The translations under genes were made by a program, and so were the position numbers. Below the pieces are notes generated by a model that was not told where the DNA came from, ran no database searches, and was given only the letters and a program-made list of their open reading frames with translations. From CAWBRT01 sp049519595 (GTDB lineage Bacteria; Acidobacteriota; Terriglobia; Terriglobales; Acidobacteriaceae), in the NCBI GenBank assembly GCA_049519595.1, contig JBEKQP010000018.1, forward strand, positions 1 to 31,280: a DNA stretch of 31,280 nucleotides. The letters are read 5' to 3'. The number at the start of each line of letters is the position of its first letter. Positions within the stretch are counted from its first letter, which is position 1. Below are positions 1 through 8,439 of the stretch, in pieces.

Positions 1-1021
1 AATATTTTCCTTCTTGAATCGCGGGCTGCGCGACGCCCGGCATGACCATCGCGTCATTCGATCTGATCCCGAGCAGATTGCGCGCCGGCGCAACCACATG
101 CGCCGTGTCGCCAATCGTAAAAATCTCCGGATGCCCCGGCATAGACATATCCGCGTTGACGATCGCTTTGCCTGACTTATCCACCGCCGCGCCTAACCAC
201 CGTCCAGCCGGCGACGCCAGCACGCCCGCGCTCCACAGCATGGTTCCCGCTGCAACGCGCTTCCCATCGGCGACGATCCCATCGGCGTCCACGCTCGTCA
301 CCCGCGTGTCCGTAAACACCTTCACGCCCAGGCTCTCAAGATGCCGTTGCGCCTTGGCAGAAAGAACTTCGGGAAAAGTAGGCAGGATACGCGGCGCCGC
401 CTCATACAACAGAATCTGCGCCGACCGCGGATCGATGTGCCGAAAATCGTGCGACAACGCCATACGCGACATTTCCGCCAGCGTGCTCGCCATCTCCACG
501 CCCACCGTTCCGGCGCCCACCAGCACGAAAGTCAGCAGTTTCTGAATTCCCGCCGTATCGCTGTGATCGAGCGCGGCCATCTCCTCGGCGCGCTCGAACG
601 CCGTCAGCACCTTCCCGCGAATCAGGTCGGCGTCGTCCAGCGACTCCAGCCCCGGCGCTACGTGCCGCCATTCGTCATGTCCGAAGTAGTTGTATTGAAT
701 GCCTGTGGCAAGAATAAGGTAATCGTAGGGAATGTCGTGCTGCCTCAGGTGAACCAGGCGCTTTTGCGCGTCGATTCCGGTGACTTCATCCTGCAGCACT
801 TCTATGTTGCGCTGCCTGCTGAGGATCGACCGCAACGGCCCCGCGATCTCGTCGGCGGAGAGCAGGCCAGTGGCAACTTGGTACAGCATGGGACGAAACA
901 GGTGATAGTTTCGTTTGTCGATCAGCGTCACGCTCGCCGGAGCGCGGGCCAGCCCCCGTGCTGCAAACAGCCCGCCGAATCCGCCGCCCACGATCACCAC
1001 ACGAGGTGCAGATGCGTCCAT
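1..1021 (-). CDS. Type II NADH dehydrogenase-like NAD(P)/FAD oxidoreductase (partial, 3' end outside window)
   Basis: The frame is open from an ATG at 1021 to the window edge (340 complete codons), so the C-terminus is missing. The protein starts MDASAPRVVIVGGGFGGL, a dinucleotide-binding Rossmann motif for FAD. A second nucleotide-binding motif, VLVGAGTVGVEMA, lies in mid-protein, and the FAD-contacting segment FTIGDTAHVV follows near residue 310. The stretches HLFRPMLYQVATG and YLILATG are typical of NDH-2 enzymes, which oxidise NADH and pass electrons to membrane quinones without pumping protons. A GGAGG sequence five bases before the ATG fixes the start. The membrane-anchoring C-terminal part cannot be seen, so a soluble ferredoxin- or rubredoxin-reductase-like role is not excluded, but the NDH-2 assignment is the better fit. 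Confidence 0.88.
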   Translation of the reverse strand, partial: MDASAPRVVIVGGGFGGLFAARGLARAPASVTLIDKRNYHLFRPMLYQVATGLLSADEIAGPLRSILSRQRNIEVLQDEVTGIDAQKRLVHLRQHDIPYDYLILATGIQYNYFGHDEWRHVAPGLESLDDADLIRGKVLTAFERAEEMAALDHSDTAGIQKLLTFVLVGAGTVGVEMASTLAEMSRMALSHDFRHIDPRSAQILLYEAAPRILPTFPEVLSAKAQRHLESLGVKVFTDTRVTSVDADGIVADGKRVAAGTMLWSAGVLASPAGRWLGAAVDKSGKAIVNADMSMPGHPEIFTIGDTAHVVAPARNLLGIRSNDAMVMPGVAQPAIQEGKY

Positions 1022-1271
1022 GCCAGCCTCCAAAGACCGCGATTGCAGCATGCAATTGAACATACCCACAACCGCCGACCAATAGGATGCACCGCGGCGC
1101 ACCGCGCTTCATTCTTTACCCCTCCCCGGCTTAGCGATCTCCATTCCTGCTCTCTCAGCCGCAGGGACAGGACTCAAACCCGCCCGCCGTTTGAGCGGCG
1201 CACTGCTCTGGCGCTGGCGTCTCGCGCCGTTTTTTCCCGACACCTTGGTTGTTCGTGTTGGGGCAGAGGGC

Positions 1272-1823
1272 TCAGTGCCCCTTGTAGAAGCCTTTTCGGC
1301 GCTGCTCGCTGTAGCGTTGCAGCGCATCCTCGATGATGGGATGCGCCTTGCTGGCGGGCTCCAATTCATCGACTTCCACCTTCTTACCCTCCAGCTGCTT
1401 GTAATCCTGAAAAAAGCGCCGCAGCATGGCCAGACGGTGAGGCGGCATCTCACTGAATTCGTAATAGCTGTTGAACTCCGGGTCCTTGCTGGCGACGGCG
1501 ATGATCTTGTGGTCCTTTTTGCCGGAATCGATCATGGTCATGAGCCCGATCGTGCGCGCCTGGATCAGGGTAAGGGGCACCACTGGCTCCTGGCAAAAGA
1601 CCAGCACGTCGAGCGGATCATCATCTTCGGCGAGGGTCTGCGGAATGAATCCATAGTTGGCCGGATAGTAGGCGGCCGAGTAGAGAACGCGGTCCAACCG
1701 GATGAGCCCGCTTTGTTTATCCAACTCGTATTTCACGCTGGAGCCGGAGGGGATCTCGATCACGCTGAGGAATTCGGCTGGAAGCAGTTCGCCAGGAGTA
1801 ATGTCGTGCCAAGGATGAACCAT
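1272..1823 (-). CDS. ppa: Inorganic pyrophosphatase, family I (soluble)
   Basis: This 183-residue protein hydrolyses pyrophosphate to two phosphates in the cytoplasm, driving biosynthetic reactions forward. It has the family I signature EDDDPLDVLV, with metal-binding aspartates D67, D69 and D72 spaced as in the E. coli enzyme (D65, D67, D70). The active-site segment EIPSGSSVKYE (E23, K31, E33) and the YYPANYGFIPQT segment are also present. Length is normal for a bacterial hexameric enzyme. The start is the ATG at 1823, with GGAG about 11 bases upstream. It is transcribed away from murJ, and a 250-bp gap separates it from the downstream NADH dehydrogenase, so it may be a single-gene unit. Confidence 0.96.
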   Translation of the reverse strand: MVHPWHDITPGELLPAEFLSVIEIPSGSSVKYELDKQSGLIRLDRVLYSAAYYPANYGFIPQTLAEDDDPLDVLVFCQEPVVPLTLIQARTIGLMTMIDSGKKDHKIIAVASKDPEFNSYYEFSEMPPHRLAMLRRFFQDYKQLEGKKVEVDELEPASKAHPIIEDALQRYSEQRRKGFYKGH

Positions 1824-1991
1824 GCAGCAAAGTCTCCGGATGGTTAGATGCTGGATTTCCGCACAGGATTAGCCCGGGAAGTCGGTCGCTCTGTTGCGAC
1901 GTCCCCACGGCAGACTGGGCTTTTTGACCTGGCATTGGCTTGGCAGGTGCAAGCCCGCGCACTATGCCACGCACCTGCAGGGCCGAGCGTG

Positions 1992-1997
1992 TAGAAT
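1992..1997 (+). promoter_or_regulatory. Candidate -10 box of murJ (TAGAAT), leaderless arrangement
   Basis: TAGAAT lies nine bases before the ATG at 2007, and there is no convincing Shine-Dalgarno sequence. Transcription would begin at or just before the start codon. No good -35 box is visible at 16-18 bp. Confidence 0.35.
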
Positions 1998-2006
1998 CCG
2001 AAGTCG

Positions 2007-3602
2007 ATGGCACCCCCTGTAGAAGCGGGTCGAGAGAGAGGCAGAGCAGCCGGTCGCGGCGCTGCCGCGATGGTGGCGGCTGGCATTTTTCTGAGCCGCA
2101 TAGCCGGCTTGATTCGCGACCGTGTTTTTGCCCATTTTTTCGGCAACTCGGATGCCGCCGACGCCTTTCGCGCCGCTTTTCGCATTCCTAATTTCCTGCA
2201 GAACCTGTTCGGCGAAGGGGTGCTGTCGGCCTCGTTTATCCCGGTTTACGCGCGGCTGCGGGCCGAGCAGAAGGACGAGCAGGCGGCGAAGTTGGCGGAA
2301 GCCATTTTCGCACTGCTGTTCCTGGCGACAACCGTCATGGTTGCGCTCGGCATTTTTGCCACGCCTTGGCTGATCGATGCCATCGCACCGGGCTTCCACG
2401 GAGCCAAGCGCGAGCTCACGATTCGCCTGGTGCGCATCCTGTTTCCCGGCGCCGGTCTGCTGGTGCTCAGCGCCTGGTGCCTGGGAATCCTCAACAGCCA
2501 TCGCCGCTTCTTTCTTTCCTACACCGCGCCGGTAATCTGGAACATTACCTTGATTGCGGCGCTGGCTTGGCGCGGCGGGCATGTTCCCCTTTCCAGGCTG
2601 GCCGAGATTCTCTCCTGGGCATCGGTGGTTGGCAGCGCCTTGCAGTTCGTGGTGCAACTACCGACCGTGCTTCGCTTCCTGTGGCCATTGCGCCTGACTC
2701 TGGGCGTTCAGCGAGAGCACGTTCACACTGTGCTGCGCAACTTTGGCCCGGTGTTTGTTTCGCGCGGCGTGGTACAGATCAGCGCCTACGTCGATTCCCT
2801 GCTTGCCAGCTTTCTGCCGACCGGGGCGGTCGCGGCTCTTTCCTATGCGCAAACGATCTATACGCTGCCGGTGAGTCTGTTCGGCATGTCCGTCTCAGCC
2901 GCCGAATTGCCTGCCATGTCAAGCGCGCTCGGCACTGACGAGCAAATCGCGCAGGCATTACGTGAGCGATTGGCTCGGGGACTGGAGCAGATCGCCTATT
3001 TCGTGGTGCCCTCGGCCGCCGCATTTTTGTTTCTTGGCCACGTGGTGGTCGCAACCCTGTATCGCTCCGGACTTTTCGGCGCCAGGGATGTGACCTACGT
3101 TTGGGGAGTTCTGGCCGGGTCCAGCGTCGGCCTGCTGGCTTCGACCTTCGGACGCCTCTATTCATCGGCTTTCTACGCCTTGCGCGATACCCGCACACCC
3201 CTGAAGTTCGCGACCGTTCGGGTGGCGCTCACGGTCGCTCTAGGATATCTCTGCGCTCTGCCGTTGCCGCCCCTGCTTGGGCTGGACCGCAAATGGGGAG
3301 TCGCCGGCCTGACGCTCTCGGCAGGAATCGCCGGCTGGATCGAGTTCGGGTTGCTGCGACGCTCGCTCGCCCGACGCATCGGCATCGTATCTTATTCGAT
3401 CGTGCGCATCGCCAAGCTTTGGCTGGCCGCTCTGGTCGCCGCGGCAGCCGGTCTGGCGCTGTGGCGGGTGAGTCCCGCTACGCATCCCGTGATCACGGGC
3501 ATGATGGTGCTTTTGCCTTACTGCCTGGTCTACGTGCTGCTGACGCAATGGATGGGCATTTCGACGATTGGCAGCGCCTGGCGGAGCCTCAGGCGACGCT
3601 AG
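2007..3602 (+). CDS. murJ: Lipid II flippase MurJ (MviN family)
   Basis: A 531-residue, very hydrophobic protein with about 14 predicted membrane segments, of the MurJ/MviN (MOP superfamily) type. It moves lipid-linked peptidoglycan precursor across the inner membrane. Diagnostic segments are FLSRIAGLIRDRVFAHFFG near residues 28-46, AFRIPNFLQNLFGEG, SASFIPVY, and the central region with LPVSLFGMSVSAAELP. The size matches the family. The ATG at 2007 gives about 20 extra polar residues before the first helix; an in-frame ATG at 2070 is the alternative. The gene stands alone, divergent from ppa, and faces the thioesterase gene tail to tail. The nearby -10 box suggests a leaderless mRNA. Confidence 0.95.
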   Translation: MAPPVEAGRERGRAAGRGAAAMVAAGIFLSRIAGLIRDRVFAHFFGNSDAADAFRAAFRIPNFLQNLFGEGVLSASFIPVYARLRAEQKDEQAAKLAEAIFALLFLATTVMVALGIFATPWLIDAIAPGFHGAKRELTIRLVRILFPGAGLLVLSAWCLGILNSHRRFFLSYTAPVIWNITLIAALAWRGGHVPLSRLAEILSWASVVGSALQFVVQLPTVLRFLWPLRLTLGVQREHVHTVLRNFGPVFVSRGVVQISAYVDSLLASFLPTGAVAALSYAQTIYTLPVSLFGMSVSAAELPAMSSALGTDEQIAQALRERLARGLEQIAYFVVPSAAAFLFLGHVVVATLYRSGLFGARDVTYVWGVLAGSSVGLLASTFGRLYSSAFYALRDTRTPLKFATVRVALTVALGYLCALPLPPLLGLDRKWGVAGLTLSAGIAGWIEFGLLRRSLARRIGIVSYSIVRIAKLWLAALVAAAAGLALWRVSPATHPVITGMMVLLPYCLVYVLLTQWMGISTIGSAWRSLRRR

Positions 3603-3709
3603 CGTGGGCGAAAACTTTTGTAGACGGAATTCGCGGAAGATCTACCCCTGAGAAGCGAGCGGGCTTGCGCCGACGGCTAATTCGGCGGTCCCAGCATGCG
3701 ATCTGCTTT

Positions 3710-4105
3710 CTAGGGCTTTGGAATTCCGAATTTGGCGAGAAACTTCGGTACGTTGACAATGGCGCGCTTGATTGTGCCACTACCGATTTCCTTTTGTTCC
3801 ACCTTTGCGGTCACGCGAATCAGGTAAAACTTGCCTTCGACCGCCTCAACGGTCGCTTCCGCTTTAATGACCGCGTTCACTCCTGCAGGCGCACGATGCT
3901 CTATGTTGATCGCGGTTCCGACGGAAATTTCGTCCTGTTCGCAGAAAGGTTGCAGCGCGCGCGCGCCGGCGATCTCCATGAGCCGCACCAGACCGGGAGT
4001 AGAGTAGACGGGCGGCAGATTATGGTTGAACGCCGTGAGCGTATTCTCGAACTGGACGCGCTCTTCGGAGACACCCCGAGCGCCGATTGGGACCGGCTTT
4101 GCCAT
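3710..4105 (-). CDS. FlK-like hotdog-fold acyl-CoA thioesterase
   Basis: A 131-residue protein resembling the fluoroacetyl-CoA thioesterase FlK and related single-domain hotdog thioesterases. The segment YSTPGLVRLMEIAG followed by SVGTAINIEHRAP matches the FlK catalytic region. T36, E44 and H70 have the same spacing (8 and 26 residues) as the FlK triad T42/E50/H76. The C-terminal half (VEGKFYLIRVTAKV, IGSGTIKRAIVN) fits the remaining strands. The substrate cannot be read from sequence; housekeeping relatives probably act on small acyl-CoAs. The open frame extends upstream to a TTG at 4141, but the ATG at 4105 gives the natural N-terminus MAKPVPIGARG and has a -10-like TATCTT six bases upstream, so I chose it. 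Confidence 0.82.
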   Translation of the reverse strand: MAKPVPIGARGVSEERVQFENTLTAFNHNLPPVYSTPGLVRLMEIAGARALQPFCEQDEISVGTAINIEHRAPAGVNAVIKAEATVEAVEGKFYLIRVTAKVEQKEIGSGTIKRAIVNVPKFLAKFGIPKP

Positions 4106-4111
4106 TGCCGA

Positions 4112-4117
4112 AAGATA
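4112..4117 (-). promoter_or_regulatory. Candidate -10 box (TATCTT) of the thioesterase gene
   Basis: On the minus strand TATCTT ends six bases before the ATG at 4105. A TTGCTA lies 18 bases further upstream as a possible -35 box. The predicted transcript would start at the start codon. Confidence 0.35.
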
Positions 4118-4305
4118 GCCCCCCAGACAGCAACTTAGCAAGAGCCTTTACAGATTACCATTCAGGCACTACTGCTTCCCTGGTTCAATTTGAAAACTTT
4201 CCGCTTCGTACAGACCGTTTAAATCGCCGAATTCTACCCTGCTCCGGTACACAATCGAGCCAAGCCTCCAGCCAAAGCTTCTCGGCTGGGCCCGGAGTAA
4301 AGATC

Positions 4306-4839
4306 GTGAACTTGGTCCGTTTCGCCCTGCCGGTCATCACATTCGTCCTGATTCCACTGAGCTGCTACGCTCAGCCAGCCATAGGCGCATACCCACGGCT
4401 AGCACTATGGTGTGGCGTGGCTTCATTGTCCGCGGCTGCCGCCGGGCAAAGCCCCGGCCCGGACACCAAGACAGCCGACGCAGAAATCCGGCAGCTACTG
4501 GATACCCAGGTGGCAGCCTGGAACCGGGGAGATTTAGAGGGCTATATGAGTGGCTACCTGGATTCTGAAGAGCTGACGTTCTTCTTCGGTGCAACCGAAA
4601 CCAGGGGTTGGCGGCCCACGCTGGAGTCTTACCGGCAGTACTACAAGAAAACCGGGAACCAGATGGGCCATCTCGACTTCAGCAATATACACATTGAAAC
4701 GCTCGGCGAGGACGCGGCCTTGGTGCGCGGCCGTTGGCGCCTGAAAACATCCAGCGGCCCCAGCCGGACAGGACCGTTCACGCTGGTACTGCGCCGCTTC
4801 CCCGGAGGCTGGCGAATCGTGCACGACCATTCGTCCTGA
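4306..4839 (+). CDS. Secreted NTF2-like/DUF4440 (SnoaL-like) protein
   Basis: This 177-residue protein starts at a GTG at 4306, chosen because GGAG lies eight bases upstream (4294-4297); the frame is open further upstream but has no better start. Residues 1-23 (MNLVRFALPVITFVLIPLSC then YA) look like a Sec signal peptide. A second hydrophobic stretch around LALWCGVASLSAAAA follows, so the mature N-terminus is uncertain. From about residue 60 the protein has the NTF2/DUF4440 fold pattern: QVAAWNRGDLEGYMSGYLD, LTFFFG, TRGWRPTLESYRQYYKK, and a C-terminal FTLVLRRFPGGWRIVHDHSS. Members of this family bind small ligands or are of unknown function; no catalytic role can be assigned. Likely periplasmic. 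It is a single gene between two minus-strand genes. Confidence 0.85.
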   Translation: MNLVRFALPVITFVLIPLSCYAQPAIGAYPRLALWCGVASLSAAAAGQSPGPDTKTADAEIRQLLDTQVAAWNRGDLEGYMSGYLDSEELTFFFGATETRGWRPTLESYRQYYKKTGNQMGHLDFSNIHIETLGEDAALVRGRWRLKTSSGPSRTGPFTLVLRRFPGGWRIVHDHSS

Positions 4840-5026
4840 GACGGCTTCCCGCGTCCCGAACCGGAGGGGATCCGTCGCCCGTATCCGGCTCGCAAGCCGC
4901 CCGGTTCATAGCCGCTGGTCTCCGCCCAAAATAGGTCATCCGGGTCGTCGGTTAGCAGGTTTCAGGGATACCTGTCGCTGTGAGGTGGCCCAGGCGGACA
5001 CACTGCCCAATCACTTAATGGTTGGC

Positions 5027-5905
5027 TTATTTTTCCTTTTGAAATTCGCGGTAGACTTCGCTCTTGCTGAGACCCATTTCCTTGGCCACGCGCTTCATGG
5101 CGTCGCGCTGATCGAGCTTTTCCTTCTGCATCATTTCCCGAACGCGTGTTCGGGCGCTTTTCTGCTCCACGGCGGGTTGGCCTTGCTCCTCGGCCTTGCC
5201 GATCAGCAGCGTTATTTCGCCCCGAACCTCTTCCCGCGCCTTCAGCTCGGCGAGTGCCTCGATCGCCTTGCAGCGAAGGAACTCCTCATGGAGCTTGGTC
5301 ACTTCGCGGGCAATAACCACGTGGCGTTGCGGCCCAAGGACGTCGACCACATCCGCGAGGGTTTCGACAATCCGGTGCGGGGCTTCATAGAAAATCTGCG
5401 TGCGAGGCGATTTCTTGATGGTTTCGAGCATGGTGCGGCGCTGGCCGCTCTTAGCCGGGAGGAAACCGCCAAAGCGGAAAGAATCGGTAGGCAGCCCGCT
5501 TGCCACCAGAGCCGAGAGAAAGGCCGACGGCCCGGGAATGGGTACCACCAAAATGTGGTGGCGGATGGCGAGCGCAACCAGCCGGTAACCCGGATCGCTG
5601 ATGCCCGGCATGCCGGCATCGGTCACCAGCGCGATCGACTGCCCCTGTTCCAGATGCATGATCAGCTCGGCAGCCTTCGTCAACTCATTGTGCTCGTGAT
5701 AGCTGGTGGTGCGCTTTTCAATTCCGTAATGGTTCAGCAGCTTCTGAGTCTGGCGCGTATCCTCGCAAGCGATGAGGTCAACCTCTTTCAAAATCCGCAG
5801 GGCTCGCAGCGAAATATCTTCCAGGTTGCCGATGGGAGTGCCGACCAGATAAAGAGTCCCGTGGCCTTGTCCGTTTCCTCCGCGCGAGTTTATGGTATTC
5901 GCCAT
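5027..5905 (-). CDS. rsmI: 16S rRNA (cytidine1402-2'-O)-methyltransferase RsmI
   Basis: A 292-residue tetrapyrrole-methylase-fold enzyme that uses S-adenosylmethionine to 2'-O-methylate C1402 in the decoding centre of 16S rRNA. The family markers are clear: LYLVGTPIGNLEDISLRAL at residues 18-36, DLIACEDTRQTQKLL, VTDAGMPGISDPG near 94-106, VPIPGPSAFLSAL and FYEAPHRI. The C-terminal region KEKLDQRDAMKRVAKEMGL followed by KSEVY is the small helical domain found in many RsmI proteins. The frame extends upstream to 5959, but the ATG at 5905 gives MANTINSRGG and lies eight bases after a TGG-TACACT extended -10 box. It diverges from ligA with 134 bp between the start codons. Confidence 0.95.
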   Translation of the reverse strand: MANTINSRGGNGQGHGTLYLVGTPIGNLEDISLRALRILKEVDLIACEDTRQTQKLLNHYGIEKRTTSYHEHNELTKAAELIMHLEQGQSIALVTDAGMPGISDPGYRLVALAIRHHILVVPIPGPSAFLSALVASGLPTDSFRFGGFLPAKSGQRRTMLETIKKSPRTQIFYEAPHRIVETLADVVDVLGPQRHVVIAREVTKLHEEFLRCKAIEALAELKAREEVRGEITLLIGKAEEQGQPAVEQKSARTRVREMMQKEKLDQRDAMKRVAKEMGLSKSEVYREFQKEK

Positions 5906-5913
5906 TCGGGCGC

Positions 5914-5919
5914 AGTGTA
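5914..5919 (-). promoter_or_regulatory. Candidate extended -10 box (TACACT) of rsmI
   Basis: On the minus strand TGG-TACACT lies eight bases before the rsmI ATG. The TGn extension compensates for a poor -35 region. No Shine-Dalgarno sequence fits in the short leader. Confidence 0.35.
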
Positions 5920-6026
5920 CCACTGACGGCGGTGTGGGAGAGAAACGAATCGTGGGCAAACCGGCAAAAAAACGAGGTGATCCGGGAAGTACACCCCGCG
6001 AGGGCCAATTCCGGACACGGGCAACT

Positions 6027-6032
6027 TATAAT
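6027..6032 (+). promoter_or_regulatory. Perfect -10 box (TATAAT) of ligA, leaderless arrangement
   Basis: A consensus TATAAT ends seven bases before the ligA ATG at 6040, which would place the transcription start at or next to the start codon. No clear -35 hexamer and no Shine-Dalgarno sequence are visible. Confidence 0.5.
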
Positions 6033-6039
6033 CAGACCC

Positions 6040-8109
6040 ATGTCGCAGGCGAGCCTAGAAATTCAACGGCAGGCGCATGACTTGCGCGAAACCATTCGCC
6101 ACCACGAGCACCGCTACTACGTGCTCGACGACCCGGAGATCAGCGACGCCGACTACGACGCCCTGATGAATGAATTGAAGGCGCTCGAGCAGGCGCATCC
6201 GGAACTAATCACGCCGGATTCGCCGACGCAGCGGGTTGGCGGCAAGCCACGAGAGGGATTCGTCAAGGTATCGCACTCGACGCCGATGCTCTCGCTCGAT
6301 AATGCCTACAACGAGCAGGAGCTGCGCGACTGGGCGCGACGGGTCCAGGAGCTGGCGGAAACCACCCGGTTCGAGTTCGTATGCGAGCTCAAACTGGACG
6401 GGCTGTCGATGGCTTTGCGCTATGCGCCCGGCGAGTCAGCGAAGGCGGGAACCCGTTTCGCACAGGCCATCACCCGCGGCGACGGCTCCATTGGCGAGGA
6501 TGTGACGCTCAATCTACGCACAGTGCGTTCGGTCCCGCTTTCAATTTCCGCCGCAACTCTGAAACATGCCGCTCTGCCCGAGGAATTCGAGGTGCGTGGA
6601 GAGGTCATCATGCCGGCCCGGGCCTTTGACCGCATGAACGAAGAGCGCGATCGGCAAGGACTCTCGCGCTTTGCCAACCCGCGCAATGCGGCGGCTGGCG
6701 CAGTGCGGGTGCTGGAGCCGAACATCACGGCGCAGCGCAGGCTCGACTTCTACGCGTATTTCCTGATGCGGGATGGGCAGATGTTGTTCGACACGCAGTG
6801 GCACGCACTCGAGGCGCTTGCCGGGGCCGGCTTCAAGGTGAACCCGCATCGCAAGCTGGTACACAGCATCGACCAGGTGTGGGACTTCATCAACGAATTC
6901 GAGAGCCAGCGCGAAAGCCTCCCTTACGAAATCGATGGCGTGGTGGTGAAGCTGAACCGCATAGAGCTATGGCGGCGTCTGGGGTTCACCGGCAAGGCTC
7001 CGCGCTGGGCGATCGCCTACAAATACGCCGCGCGCTCAGGCACCACCCGCATCGAAGACATCGCCGTGCAGGTCGGACGCACCGGCAAACTCACGCCTGT
7101 GGCCGTGTTGCGTGCGGTGCCCATTGGCGGCACAACGGTCTCTCGCGCCACCCTGCACAATATGGATTTCATCGACAATCTAGGCATACGGATCGGCGAC
7201 TGGGTGATGGTTGAACGCGGCGGCGACGTGATTCCCAAGGTCGTCAAAGTGGTCGAGGACAAAAATCATCCGCGCGGCGACCGCCATTTCAAGATGCCGG
7301 AGCGCTGCCCGGAATGTGGGGGACACGTGGTGCGCGCCGAAGGCGAAGCCGATTTCCGCTGCGTCAACGCGAACTGCCCGGCCAAGCTGCGCGAGAGCAT
7401 TCTGCACTTCGCCTCGCGCGGCGTGATGAACATCGAGGGGATGGGCGACGCCTTGGTCGATCAGCTCGTGGAGCGCGGGTTGGTCAAGGATGTGGCCGAT
7501 ATTTACCGCCTGAGCAAGCACGACCTGCTCTCGCTGGAGCGCATGGGAGACAAGTCGGCGCAGAACGTTCTCGACGAGATCGAGCGATCGAAAAAGTTGC
7601 CGCTGGAGCGCGTGCTGTTCGGCCTCGGCATGCGCTTCGTGGGAGAACGCACGGCGGAATTTCTGGCGCAGCACTTCGGGTCGATGGATGCGCTGATTGA
7701 GGCTGCCACAAAGACAGATGCCGAAGAAAGCCTCACCGAACTGCAACAGGTGGAAGAGGTCGGCCCGCGCATCGCCGCCAGCATCCGCGAGTTCTTCGAG
7801 GAGCCGAAAAACCTGGAGCTCATCGAGCGTTTACGAAAGGCCGGGTTGCAGTTTAGCGGCAAGAAGAAAGAACGCGGCACAACCCTGGCTGGAAAAACTT
7901 TCGTGCTCACCGGAACGCTGGTGAAATACACACGCGACGAAGCCAAGCGCATGATTGAGGATGCTGGAGGCAAGGTCGTGGCATCGGTCAGCAAGAAGAC
8001 CAGCTACGTCGTTGCCGGGGCCGATCCCGGCTCGAAGTTGGACAAGGCTCGTGAACTGGGGATCGAGGTCGTCAACGAGCAGCAAATGGAAGCGCTGTTG
8101 AAGCGGTGA
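6040..8109 (+). CDS. ligA: NAD-dependent DNA ligase LigA
   Basis: A 689-residue NAD+-dependent DNA ligase that seals nicks in replication and repair; the length is typical. Domains in order: the Ia NMN-binding domain (HHEHRYYVLDDPEISDADYD, residues 21-40), the adenylation domain with the nucleotidyl-acceptor lysine K118 in KLDG, the OB fold, a four-cysteine zinc finger (C423, C426, C441, C446), tandem helix-hairpin-helix motifs (for example VEEVGPRIAASI), and a C-terminal BRCT domain (about residues 608-689, GKTFVLTGTLVKYTRDEA to the end). The frame is open upstream to 5932, but the ATG at 6040 (MSQASLEIQRQ) matches the family start and follows a perfect -10 box. Confidence 0.98.
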   Translation: MSQASLEIQRQAHDLRETIRHHEHRYYVLDDPEISDADYDALMNELKALEQAHPELITPDSPTQRVGGKPREGFVKVSHSTPMLSLDNAYNEQELRDWARRVQELAETTRFEFVCELKLDGLSMALRYAPGESAKAGTRFAQAITRGDGSIGEDVTLNLRTVRSVPLSISAATLKHAALPEEFEVRGEVIMPARAFDRMNEERDRQGLSRFANPRNAAAGAVRVLEPNITAQRRLDFYAYFLMRDGQMLFDTQWHALEALAGAGFKVNPHRKLVHSIDQVWDFINEFESQRESLPYEIDGVVVKLNRIELWRRLGFTGKAPRWAIAYKYAARSGTTRIEDIAVQVGRTGKLTPVAVLRAVPIGGTTVSRATLHNMDFIDNLGIRIGDWVMVERGGDVIPKVVKVVEDKNHPRGDRHFKMPERCPECGGHVVRAEGEADFRCVNANCPAKLRESILHFASRGVMNIEGMGDALVDQLVERGLVKDVADIYRLSKHDLLSLERMGDKSAQNVLDEIERSKKLPLERVLFGLGMRFVGERTAEFLAQHFGSMDALIEAATKTDAEESLTELQQVEEVGPRIAASIREFFEEPKNLELIERLRKAGLQFSGKKKERGTTLAGKTFVLTGTLVKYTRDEAKRMIEDAGGKVVASVSKKTSYVVAGADPGSKLDKARELGIEVVNEQQMEALLKR

Positions 8110-8439
8110 GCCAGCGCGGACACCCGACGGCAGATTCTATTGCTTCGCAATTTCGCAACGGGCTAGCGCAGTGCGTCAAACAGTTGGGCCATTATTTAAG
8201 GGCGGATTGTTGCCTCTTTTGGATGTCATCGTGAGCAAAGCGAAGGATCTATGCATTTTCGCTGCACCAAAATACATAGATTCTTCGCCTCCACCTGAAT
8301 AGCTTCTTGCTTATCGAACGCAACGTCGGGTACGCAGCTTGGCTGGTCCGGCCACAGGCACTCGGCGCCCGGCTCAGAATGACATCTCCATTAAGTTGCC
8401 CGACTTGTGACGCACTACACTGCAGCCTGCGCAACGCGA
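8110..8439. other. Intergenic stretch ligA-HIT gene
   Basis: This is 330 bp between two genes that converge tail to tail. It contains no credible ORF. Its right two thirds are occupied by a palindromic repeat element (8222-8386). I see no intrinsic terminator with a T-run for either gene, so the hairpins of the element may serve that purpose. Confidence 0.6.
8222..8386. repeat. Palindromic, MITE- or REP-like intergenic element with terminal inverted repeats
   Basis: The outer 15-bp ends (8222-8236 and 8372-8386) are inverted repeats matching at 13 of 15 positions (GATGTCATCGTGAGC versus GATGTCATTCTGAGC on the other strand). Just inside the left end, 8240-8259 and 8269-8288 form a second inverted repeat with 20-bp arms, 18 matching, around a 9-nt loop. 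The element is non-coding, about 165 bp long and has no transposase. Motifs like GCGAAGGATCTATG recur between genes in acidobacterial genomes as far as I recall, which suggests an interspersed family, but only one copy lies in this window. Confidence 0.65.

Noticed and set aside
1210..1235. GGCGC...GCGCC followed by TTTTTT on the plus strand, resembling a terminator.
   Set aside because: Both flanking genes are on the minus strand and no plus-strand transcript is expected here; the stem is only 5 bp with a 9-nt loop.
341..1336. A 331-codon plus-strand frame opposite the NADH dehydrogenase gene.
   Set aside because: It is rich in Arg, His and Gln in the manner of an antisense shadow, and the minus strand encodes a clear NDH-2.
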